Positions 7,396-14,250 of a stretch of DNA of 14,250 bases are shown here, piece after piece (within the stretch, counting starts at the first letter, position 1; every line of letters starts with the position of its first letter). Made by a program: the position numbers and the translations under genes. This DNA is from Pseudomonadota bacterium. GTDB lineage: Bacteria > Pseudomonadota > Gammaproteobacteria > Xanthomonadales > Xanthomonadaceae. The notes beneath the pieces were generated by a model. That model saw nothing but the letters and a program-made list of their open reading frames with translations. It was not told the DNA's origin and made no database searches. Location: contig JAEXRB010000205.1 of assembly GCA_023438325.1 (NCBI GenBank), positions 1 through 14,250 of the forward strand, given 5' to 3'.

Positions 7396-8724
7396 TTACA
7401 GCGCCTTGATCAACTCGTCGGCAAACTCCGAACACTTCACCTCGGTCGCGCCTTCCATCAGGCGGGCGAAGTCATAGGTGACGGTCTTGTTGCCGATGGC
7501 CTTGTCCATGGCTTCGATGATGGCATCGGCGGCTTCGTCCCAGCCCATGTAGCGCAGCATCATTTCGCCGGAGAGGATCACCGAACCGGGGTTCACCTTG
7601 TCCTGATTGGCGTACTTGGGCGCAGTGCCATGCGTGGCTTCGAACACGGCGTGGCCGGTGACGTAGTTGATGTTGGCACCCGGTGCGATGCCGATGCCGC
7701 CCACTTGGGCTGCGAGGGCGTCGGATAGGTAGTCGCCGTTGAGGTTGAGGGTGGCGGAAACATCGTACTCGGCCGGACGCAGCAGGATCTGCTGGAGGAA
7801 GGCGTCGGCGATGGCGTCCTTGATGATGAGGCCGGCACCGGGTTTGCCTTCGGGGATGACATGCCAGGGGCCGCCGTCCAGTTCCACCGCGCCGAAGTAA
7901 TCACGCGCCACCTTGTAGCCCCAATCGGCAAAGGCGCCTTCGGTGAACTTCATGATGTTGCCCTTGTGCACCAAGGTCACCGACTTGCGCTTGTTGGTGA
8001 TCGCGTATTCGATGGCGCTGTGCACCAGGCGCTCGGTGCCCAGATACGAGACGGGCTTGATGCCGATGCCCACCTGCACCGGCAGCTCGCGTGCCGGAGC
8101 GCCGATGCCTTGCAGCGCCTTGAGCCAATCGGTGGTCTTTTCCTGCGTGCCGAAGCGGATCTTGCCGGCGGCCTGCGGGAACTCCTTGGCGAGGAAATCC
8201 ATCACCTTCTGCGCTTCCGGCGTACCGGCCGCCCATTCGATGCCGGCATAGATGTCTTCGCAGTTCTCGCGGAAGATCACCATGTCCACCAGATCGGGGC
8301 GCTTCACCGGGCTGGGCACGCCCTTGAACCAGCGCACCGGGCGCAGGCAGACGTAGAGATCGAGCATCTGGCGCAGGGCCACGTTGAGCGAGCGGATGCC
8401 GCCGCCGATGGGCGTGGTGAGCGGGCCCTTGATGCTGACGAGGTAATCGCGACAGGCCTGCACGGTGGCATCGGGCAGCCAAGTGCCGAATTGGTTGTTG
8501 GCCTTCTCGCCGGCAAAGATTTCCATCCAGTGGATCTTGCGCTTGCCGCCATAAGCCTTGGCCACCGCGGCATCGAGCACGCGGACCGAGGCGTTCCAGA
8601 TGTCGGGGCCGGTGCCATCGCCTTCGATGAAGGGAATGATCGGGTTGTCGGGAACGGTCAGCTTGCCGTTGTGGATGGTGATCTTCGCACCGCCGGCGGG
8701 CGGGGTCAGGACGGGGTCGGCCAT
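7396..8724 (-). CDS. icd: NADP-dependent isocitrate dehydrogenase
   Basis: Oxidative decarboxylation of isocitrate to 2-oxoglutarate with NADP in the citric acid cycle; a soluble homodimer in this family. The 442 residues are close to the E. coli enzyme along their whole length. The substrate-site loop GGGIRSLNVALRQ (108-119) contains Ser112, equivalent to E. coli Ser113, the target of AceK phosphorylation. Further signatures are FRENCEDIYAGIEW (Y159), LVHKGNIMKFTEG (K254 region), DAIADAFLQQILLRPAEYD, NLNGDYLSDALAAQVGG and HGTAPKYANQDKVNPGS. The NADP-selecting pairs are present: K370-Y371 and Y417/R421 in TVTYDFARLM. The ATG has GGAG seven bases upstream, and the family-like N-terminus supports it. 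A promoter-like pair lies about 60-90 bases upstream and two hairpins follow the stop. It appears to be a single-gene unit. Nothing is missing from the catalytic set. Confidence 0.97.
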   Translation of the reverse strand: MADPVLTPPAGGAKITIHNGKLTVPDNPIIPFIEGDGTGPDIWNASVRVLDAAVAKAYGGKRKIHWMEIFAGEKANNQFGTWLPDATVQACRDYLVSIKGPLTTPIGGGIRSLNVALRQMLDLYVCLRPVRWFKGVPSPVKRPDLVDMVIFRENCEDIYAGIEWAAGTPEAQKVMDFLAKEFPQAAGKIRFGTQEKTTDWLKALQGIGAPARELPVQVGIGIKPVSYLGTERLVHSAIEYAITNKRKSVTLVHKGNIMKFTEGAFADWGYKVARDYFGAVELDGGPWHVIPEGKPGAGLIIKDAIADAFLQQILLRPAEYDVSATLNLNGDYLSDALAAQVGGIGIAPGANINYVTGHAVFEATHGTAPKYANQDKVNPGSVILSGEMMLRYMGWDEAADAIIEAMDKAIGNKTVTYDFARLMEGATEVKCSEFADELIKAL

Positions 8725-8731
8725 GGTGTTT

Positions 8732-8735
8732 CTCC
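8732..8735 (-). promoter_or_regulatory. Ribosome binding site of icd
   Basis: GGAG on the minus strand lies seven bases before the ATG at 8724, at the normal distance, and confirms the chosen start. Confidence 0.7.
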
Positions 8736-8785
8736 AATGAGGGCGTGGCGCGGGAAGACCGCGTTCGGCGGGTCAAACGCCGTCC

Positions 8786-8814
8786 ATTGTCGGGGATCGG
8801 GGCGATACGGCCAA
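8786..8814 (-). promoter_or_regulatory. Candidate sigma-70 promoter of icd
   Basis: Reading the minus strand, TTGGCC (8814-8809) and GACAAT (8791-8786) each match four of six consensus bases and are 17 bases apart. A T-rich patch lies just upstream. This would place the start of transcription near 8779, giving a leader of about 55 bases. It is a pattern match only. Confidence 0.4.
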
Positions 8815-8860
8815 GCGGGGCGGAAAAACGAGGCTGCTTCCGTACCGATTGCCTGATGCG

Positions 8861-8876
8861 TTCGGGGTAGCCCGAA
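8861..8876. other. Perfect 6-bp inverted repeat between divergent genes
   Basis: TTCGGG and CCCGAA enclose the four bases GTAG. It lies 56 bases before the helicase start and upstream of the icd promoter candidate. No T-tract follows on either side, so it is not a terminator. It could be an RNA hairpin in the helicase leader, an operator, or chance. Confidence 0.45.
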
Positions 8877-8931
8877 TCTGGACGATGCAGCACAATCGCG
8901 CGTTAGGCTTTCGGAAATCGGGGACGCATGC

Positions 8932-11900
8932 GTGGATGCGGATGAGGTACGCGACTATCTGGCCAGAATCGACTGGAGCCGCCAGTTCGATCCGGCCACG
9001 CTGAGGCGCGCCAACGCGTACCTGCAAGAGCACCACCTGCAAAGCCTGCGTTTCGAGCTGGACCGGCGCGGCATCGGGCGCCTGCGCGCACTGGTGCGTG
9101 GCAGCGCCGAGGCCATCTACGAACCGTGGATCGAGTTTCGCCCACAGCGCGATGGTTTTGCGTTGATGGGTTCTTGCGACTGCCCGGTGGGCGGCCCGTG
9201 CAAGCATCAGGCCCTGGTGCTCTTGTATGCCCAGATGTATCCGCCACGAAACTGGCCGGAAGATCGCCCGCCCCAGCCCGCCGCACCTGCACAGCCGCCT
9301 TCGGCCGAACAATTGGACGCACTGCCCGGCTGGCTGCGCACGGCCATGGCCGGCCAGATGGCCAGCTCCAGCGCAAGCGCCCTGTCGGCGTGGGACGAGT
9401 GGTTTTCGCATCTGTCCCAGCCGCCTTCCGATGACACGGCTCTGGACAACAGCGAACGTCGCTTCGGCCTGATCCTGCGCGACGTGGATGGCGTGCTCGC
9501 GGTGATGCCGTGCTTCCTGCGCCCGGGGCGCGGACGCAGCGGCGGATGGGTCGATCCGCGCCCGCTGGAATTGCATGCCGGAGGCCCCGCACCCGCGCCT
9601 TCGGGTGGCTGGAGCGCGGACGATGCGATCGCGCTCGGCGCACTGCTGGCCAGTGCCGCGCCGCATGCGCACAAAAATCACCCCATCCCCGTGACCTCGG
9701 CCCATACCGAAGCTGCCCTGCTGCGTCTGCTGCCTCACCATCCGGTCTATTGGGAGCGCGGCAGCGCGCCATTGGAGCCAGGGCCGGAACGGTCGATGCG
9801 GCTGCACTGGCAGGATCAACCCGATGGCACGCAGATGCTCAGCGCCAGCGTGCAGTCCGACGACGAGGAACCCGCGCGCCTGTTGCAGGGCCATGGCCTC
9901 TGGTACGTGCAGCCTCAAGCCCTGCGCTACGGTCGCGTGCAAGGCGATACGCGCCTGCTGGAGCTGGTCCAGCGCGCGCCGAAGCTGCAACCTGAAGATG
10001 TGTCGGATGTACAACAGCGCTTCAAACGCGTCGCCAGCATGCCGGTGTCGATGCCCCGGCCACGCACGTTGCGCAACCTGCGCCCCACGCCCGTGCCGGT
10101 ACTGCGCATGAGCATGGCGGAAGTCGACCCCTGGGGCCGCAATCCGCAACGTGCGCCATTGCGCCTGGGCGTGGCAACACTGCTGTTCGACTACGAAGGC
10201 CACCTGCTCCCGCCCTTCAGCGGCGATATGCGCAAGCGCGTGGCGCGAGGCGAGGAAGTACTGGAAATCGAGCGCGATCCGACACAGGAGAAACGCTTCG
10301 AAGCCCGGCTCGAAGCCCTCGACCTCATCGATGCCGTGGTGTGGGGCTACGACATGCACCTGCGCTCCAAAACCTTCGCCCCGAACCAGTACCTGCTGCG
10401 TCCGGACGCACGCAAGCCGCCGCTCACGCCCGAAGCCTGGACCCTGGTGTTAAGCGAACTGGCGGCGACCGGCTTCCGCATCGAATACGAAGCCGATTTC
10501 CCGCGCGATGACGTGGTGGAGATCGACGACTGGCACGCGGAAATCGACGAAACCGGCAGCGCCTGGTTCGACGTCTCGCTCGGCATCGACGTCGATGGAC
10601 AGCGCATCGACCTGCTGCCAATCCTGCGTCGCATCCTGGCCGACCCGGATTTCCCGATGCGCAAACCCGATGGCGAGCCGGAGGATGCCGCGTGGCGCGT
10701 GCGCATCGACGACAACCGCAGTGTGCGCCTGCCGATGATGCGCCTGCGCGCGATGCTGGAACCACTGCTGGAATGGCTGATGGCCAGCGAAGACGGTTTG
10801 CGCCTGCACCGCACCCAGGCCGAAACCCTGCGCCGCATCAGCGAGAATGCCGGCCTGCCGTGGCACGGTGGCGAACGCCTGCGTGCACAACTGGAACACC
10901 TGCGCCGCACCACCGCGCCCGTGGCCACGCCCGAGGGATTTGGTGCCGAACTTCGGCCCTATCAGCTCGATGGCCTGGCCTGGCTCAACTTCCTATCCGA
11001 TGCAGGCCTGGGCGGCGTGCTGGCCGACGACATGGGCTTGGGCAAAACCGTACAGGTGCTCGCGCATCTGGTATCGGAAAAAGCCCGGGGGCGGCTCGAC
11101 TCACCGGCACTCGTGGTCGCACCCACCAGCCTGGTCGGCAACTGGCGCGATGAAGCCGCACGCTTCGCACCCGATCTGAACGTGCTGGTGCTGCACGGTG
11201 CCGACCGCGCAGCGCGCTATGAAGCCATCACCGAATCGGACCTGGTCATCACCACCTACCCTCTGCTGCCGCGTGACCGCGACGACCTCTGCAAGCAACA
11301 GTTCTCGTTGCTGGTGATGGACGAAGCCCAGGCCATCAAGAATGCCCGCAGCCAGGCAGCGCAGGTGGTGCGCGAGATCCCCGCGCGTCGCCGCCTGGCC
11401 ATGACCGGTACGCCGCTGGAAAACCATCTGGGGGAACTTTGGGCGCAGTTCGATGCGGTGGAACCGGGCCTGCTCGGTTCGGAATCCAGCTTCACCCGCA
11501 CCTACCGCACGCCGATCGAGAAACATGGCGATGCCGACCGCCAACTCCGCCTCAGCCGGCGCGTCGCCGCGTTGCTGCTGCGCCGACGCAAAGAAGACGT
11601 GCTGACTGAACTGCCGCCCAAAACCGAGATCGTGCATTCGCTGGAACTGACCGGCAGCCAGCGCCAGCTCTACGAAACCCTGCGTCTGGCACAGCACGAG
11701 CGGGTACGCGAATCCATCGCCCAGCGCGGCCTCGGGCAATCGGGCATCGTGGTGATCGACGCCCTGCTCAAGCTGCGCCAGGCCTGTTGCGATCCGCGCC
11801 TGGTCAAACTCGACTCGGCCCGCAAGGTGAAGGAATCGGCCAAGCTCGACGCACTGCTGGAACTGCTCGACGGCCTGCGCGATGAAGGCCGGCGCGTACT

Positions 11901-12351
11901 GGTGTTCTCCCAGTTCACCCAGATGCTGGCACTGATCCAGCAGGCGCTGGACAAGCGCCGCGCGAAATATCTCACTCTGACCGGCGACACCCCATCCGCT
12001 GCCCGCGCCGATCTGGTGCGGCAATTCCAGGAGGGCGACGTGCCGGTGTTCCTCATCAGCCTCAAGGCTGGCGGCGTCGGCCTCAACCTCACCGCCGCCG
12101 ATACCGTGATCCACTACGACCCGTGGTGGAATCCGGCGGTGGAATCCCAAGCCACCGACCGTGCCCACCGCATGGGGCAGGACAAACCCGTGTTCGTCTA
12201 CAAACTGATCTGTGCCGGCACCGTCGAAGAAAAAATCCAGGCCATGCAGGAGCGCAAAGCCGAACTGGCGCGTGCGGTACTCGAAGGCGGCAGCACCACC
12301 GCGCTGCGGTTCGACGAGGCCGATCTGGCCGAGTTGTTCGGACCGATTTGA
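8932..12351 (+). CDS. SNF2-family helicase-like ATPase with SWIM zinc finger
   Basis: DNA-dependent ATPase of the SNF2 group, related to HepA/RapA-like proteins; a cytoplasmic, DNA- or transcription-complex-remodelling role is expected from the family. The 1139 residues contain a SWIM zinc finger at 82-92 (C82-x-C84-x5-C90-x-H92, GSCDCPVGGPCKH), then a Pro/Ala-rich linker and a long middle region (about 130-640) without a motif I recognise. The motor core follows: LRPYQLDGLAWL (674-685), motif I DDMGLGKT (699-706), motif II DEAQ (797-800), motif III MTGTPLENHLGELW, the C-lobe VLVFSQFTQML, SLKAGGVGLNLT (1043-1054) and motif VI QATDRAHRMGQ (1073-1083). All motifs are intact. The start is GTG: the nearby ATG at 8928 is in another frame that soon stops. 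GGGGA lies eight bases upstream. It stands alone, divergent from icd. No nuclease or methylase is next to it, so a defence role is not supported. Confidence 0.94.
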   Translation: MDADEVRDYLARIDWSRQFDPATLRRANAYLQEHHLQSLRFELDRRGIGRLRALVRGSAEAIYEPWIEFRPQRDGFALMGSCDCPVGGPCKHQALVLLYAQMYPPRNWPEDRPPQPAAPAQPPSAEQLDALPGWLRTAMAGQMASSSASALSAWDEWFSHLSQPPSDDTALDNSERRFGLILRDVDGVLAVMPCFLRPGRGRSGGWVDPRPLELHAGGPAPAPSGGWSADDAIALGALLASAAPHAHKNHPIPVTSAHTEAALLRLLPHHPVYWERGSAPLEPGPERSMRLHWQDQPDGTQMLSASVQSDDEEPARLLQGHGLWYVQPQALRYGRVQGDTRLLELVQRAPKLQPEDVSDVQQRFKRVASMPVSMPRPRTLRNLRPTPVPVLRMSMAEVDPWGRNPQRAPLRLGVATLLFDYEGHLLPPFSGDMRKRVARGEEVLEIERDPTQEKRFEARLEALDLIDAVVWGYDMHLRSKTFAPNQYLLRPDARKPPLTPEAWTLVLSELAATGFRIEYEADFPRDDVVEIDDWHAEIDETGSAWFDVSLGIDVDGQRIDLLPILRRILADPDFPMRKPDGEPEDAAWRVRIDDNRSVRLPMMRLRAMLEPLLEWLMASEDGLRLHRTQAETLRRISENAGLPWHGGERLRAQLEHLRRTTAPVATPEGFGAELRPYQLDGLAWLNFLSDAGLGGVLADDMGLGKTVQVLAHLVSEKARGRLDSPALVVAPTSLVGNWRDEAARFAPDLNVLVLHGADRAARYEAITESDLVITTYPLLPRDRDDLCKQQFSLLVMDEAQAIKNARSQAAQVVREIPARRRLAMTGTPLENHLGELWAQFDAVEPGLLGSESSFTRTYRTPIEKHGDADRQLRLSRRVAALLLRRRKEDVLTELPPKTEIVHSLELTGSQRQLYETLRLAQHERVRESIAQRGLGQSGIVVIDALLKLRQACCDPRLVKLDSARKVKESAKLDALLELLDGLRDEGRRVLVFSQFTQMLALIQQALDKRRAKYLTLTGDTPSAARADLVRQFQEGDVPVFLISLKAGGVGLNLTAADTVIHYDPWWNPAVESQATDRAHRMGQDKPVFVYKLICAGTVEEKIQAMQERKAELARAVLEGGSTTALRFDEADLAELFGPI

Positions 12352-12358
12352 GCTGGCG

Positions 12359-12371
12359 AGGAAGTTTTCCT
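12359..12371. other. Weak 5-bp hairpin in the convergent gap
   Basis: AGGAA and TTCCT enclose GTT in the 33-base gap between the helicase stop (12351) and the stop of the hybrid kinase (12385). The stem is AT-rich for this genome and short, with a CGTTTTC stretch after it on the plus strand. A bidirectional terminator is possible but poorly supported. Confidence 0.25.
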
Positions 12372-12384
12372 GCCGTTTTCAGGC

Positions 12385-14250
12385 CTACGCCGTCACCCAC
12401 TGGCGCAACGCCGCCGCCACGCGCTCGAATTCGGCAGCCAGTGCGGCAGCGCGGTTCTCGGCATCGGCGAGCGTGCCTTGGCGGGATTCCTGCTCGAGTG
12501 TGCGAGCTTGCGCCGAGAGGATCAGGGCGCCGAGGTTGGCGCTGGTGGATTTGAGCGTATGCGCGGGCGCGGCGATGCCGGCGTTGTCCTTTTGTGCAGC
12601 CAGATCCTGAATACGCTCGATGGCCTTCGGCGCATCGGCCAGAAACACGCGCAGCAGCGAGATGAACTCCGTACCCATCACTTCGCGCAATTCGGTCAGG
12701 ATGGTTTGATCGATGGCCGGCTCGGTGGAGGTGGCGATGGCCGGCACCACCACGCGCGGACGCACCGGCGACAACGGCGCGGCAGCGACGACGGGGTGCG
12801 CTGCGCCGGATGGTGCTGCAACCGGCTGGGCCGCCATCCAGTTGCGCAGGGTGGATTCGAGCAGGGCGCGGTTGAGCGGTTTGGAAAGGTAATCGTCCAT
12901 GCCCGCATCCAGGCATTTTTCGCGGTCGCCGAGCATGGCATTGGCGGTCATGGCAATGATCGGCAGGTGCGGCAAGCCGTTGGCCTGTTCATGCTGGCGG
13001 CGCTTCCGGGTGGCGGTGTAGCCGTCCATGATCGGCATCTGGCAGTCCATCAGGACGGCGGCGTAAGTCTCCGCGCCCATCTTGTCGAACGCCTCCTTGC
13101 CGTTCTCGGCACTGTCAAAGGCGATGCCCGCCAGACTCAGCAGACGCTGGGCGACCTGTCGATTGACCGGATTGTCTTCCACCAGAAGAACGCGCGCACC
13201 GAGTGCGGGCGCAAGACCCGGCATCGATGCGGACGGAGCAGGTGACACCAGGAGCGTGACGGGCGCCAACTCGGGCTCGGGCGCAACGTGGGGGATAGGC
13301 GCGGACACTGACGACGCGGCCACGGATGCTGCGGATGCTGCAGGTAGCGGTGGCGGCACGGGCGCATGCACAGGTTCGGAGGCCACGGGAGCCTCCAGCG
13401 GAACATCCGCGGCAGGTGTTTGGTCCGGCGTGTCGCGCATTGCATCCAGCAAGGTCATCAGATGGGCACGCAATTGGCTGTCGGCAATGTCGCGCATCAA
13501 CACATGGACGCCCGGCGTGGATACCAGTTCGGGCAACACTCCATCCTCGGTGCGCAGATAAACGCGCAAGACCTGCTCGGGCCGGGTGTCGCGCATCAAG
13601 GCGCGATGCAGTGCCAATGCGGTGGTGGGAATGGAGGCCAGATCCACCAGCACGATATCGAATGTCCGCTGTCCGGGGCGCTGCGCCAGGCTGCGGATGC
13701 GGGCAAGGGCATCCTGAGTATTGGCGACGTGCACCAAGGCCATGCCCCACTGTGGCAAGGCAAGGGAAAAGCGGCGGTGCTGGCTGGCATTGGCGGTAAC
13801 CAGCAACACGCGCGTGTTGCCGGTGTCGGCCGGGGAGCGGCCTTCGATGTCGCCCAGCGCCTTGTCCAGTGCCACTTCGAACCAGAACGTGGAGCCTCTG
13901 CCTGGGGCCGAATCCACCCCGATGCGTCCACCCATCAGGGTGACGATGCGTTTGCAGATGGCAAGGCCAAGGCCGGTACCGCCGAAGGTGCGGGTGGTGG
14001 ATGCGTCGGCCTGGGAAAAAGGCTGGAACAGGCGGGCGACCGCTTCGGCTGTGAGCCCGACTCCGGTATCGCGGATTTCAAAGCGCACCTGGTTGCGGGT
14101 ACGGGTTTCACCGACGCGCGACACATGCAGACTGATGCTGCCGCGTTCGGTGAACTTGATGGCATTGCTGACCAGATTGGTGAGTACCTGGCGCAATCGC
14201 ACCGGATCGCCGCGCACTGCCAGCCGCACCGCAGGATCAATCGCCAACCC
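12385..14250 (-). CDS. Hybrid sensor histidine kinase, C-terminal part (ATPase, two receivers, HPt)
   Basis: C-terminal part of a multi-step phosphorelay kinase; the reading frame runs off the right edge, so the sensor and H-box are not visible. The fragment (621 codons) is numbered from the codon at 14247. The ATPase domain has N-box VLTNLVSNAIKFT (N24, N28), DTGVGL (60-65), PFSQAD and GGTGLGLAI (89-97). A first receiver-like domain (about 145-270) keeps an Asp (D202) but has T151-A152 where the acidic pair should be and Arg252 in place of the conserved Lys. A Pro/Ala-rich linker (about 271-350) follows. The second receiver is complete (E357-D358, D401, T434, K457). The HPt domain ends the protein with AHTLKSTSANLGA (H563). 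Signal flow is expected from kinase to D401 to H563 to an unlinked regulator. The gene is convergent with the helicase gene. Confidence 0.93.
   Translation of the reverse strand, partial: GLAIDPAVRLAVRGDPVRLRQVLTNLVSNAIKFTERGSISLHVSRVGETRTRNQVRFEIRDTGVGLTAEAVARLFQPFSQADASTTRTFGGTGLGLAICKRIVTLMGGRIGVDSAPGRGSTFWFEVALDKALGDIEGRSPADTGNTRVLLVTANASQHRRFSLALPQWGMALVHVANTQDALARIRSLAQRPGQRTFDIVLVDLASIPTTALALHRALMRDTRPEQVLRVYLRTEDGVLPELVSTPGVHVLMRDIADSQLRAHLMTLLDAMRDTPDQTPAADVPLEAPVASEPVHAPVPPPLPAASAASVAASSVSAPIPHVAPEPELAPVTLLVSPAPSASMPGLAPALGARVLLVEDNPVNRQVAQRLLSLAGIAFDSAENGKEAFDKMGAETYAAVLMDCQMPIMDGYTATRKRRQHEQANGLPHLPIIAMTANAMLGDREKCLDAGMDDYLSKPLNRALLESTLRNWMAAQPVAAPSGAAHPVVAAAPLSPVRPRVVVPAIATSTEPAIDQTILTELREVMGTEFISLLRVFLADAPKAIERIQDLAAQKDNAGIAAPAHTLKSTSANLGALILSAQARTLEQESRQGTLADAENRAAALAAEFERVAAALRQWVTA

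Noticed and set aside
8856..8931. Promoter for the helicase gene (TTGCCT with a downstream CCGAAT)
   Set aside because: The -10 part matches only about three of six consensus bases, so it is not better than chance.
8773..10359. Long minus-strand open frame (528 codons) opposite the helicase gene
   Set aside because: It is antisense to a clearly conserved SNF2 protein, is rich in His, Arg, Gln and Ala as expected of a shadow frame in GC-rich DNA, and shows no domain.
8932..12351. SNF2 helicase as part of an anti-phage defence island
   Set aside because: Neighbours are icd and a hybrid sensor kinase, with no methylase, nuclease or other defence gene, and composition matches the surroundings.

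Overview
This is a high-GC bacterial chromosomal segment (clearly above 60% GC by eye) that is fully packed with genes and carries no mobile element, RNA gene or CRISPR array that I can see. The gene content points to a gammaproteobacterium, most likely of the Xanthomonadales/Lysobacterales: a split ExeA/GspB type II secretion pair, an E. coli-type NADP isocitrate dehydrogenase, a TPR sensor kinase-like protein and a large SWIM-SNF2 helicase. The lineage is an inference from gene style, not from a marker gene.

Layout. (1) 38-3131, plus strand: a tight three-gene unit, exeA (gspA), gspB and a rhomboid intramembrane protease, with gaps of 9-10 bases. (2) 3128-5113, minus strand: a TPR-transmembrane protein with a histidine-kinase-like C-terminus that has lost its key residues. 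Its stop codon overlaps the rhomboid stop tail to tail. (3) 5282-7321, minus strand: a MoxR AAA+ ATPase followed by a CoxE-type VWA protein, 9 bases apart. (4) 7396-8724, minus strand: icd, followed by two hairpins of which the second has a T-tract and looks like its terminator. That hairpin sits directly against the moxR ribosome binding site. (5) 8725-8931: a divergent promoter region between icd and a SNF2 helicase gene (8932-12351, plus), with a promoter-like pair for icd and a perfect 6-bp hairpin. (6) 12385-14250, minus strand: the C-terminal part of a hybrid sensor kinase (ATPase domain, degenerate receiver, true receiver, HPt), running off the right edge.

How the genes fit together. 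ExeA and GspB form the inner-membrane complex that helps place the type II secretin through the peptidoglycan. The rhomboid in the same unit suggests, but does not prove, a link between secretion and intramembrane proteolysis. MoxR and VWA proteins usually act as a chaperone pair. The remaining genes (icd, helicase, hybrid kinase) look like independent core functions. I did not find a convincing new multi-gene system. The most unusual points are the pseudokinase at 3128-5113, the pseudo-receiver inside the hybrid kinase, the degenerate C39-like domain in ExeA, the rhomboid-secretion linkage, and the terminator placed against the moxR start.
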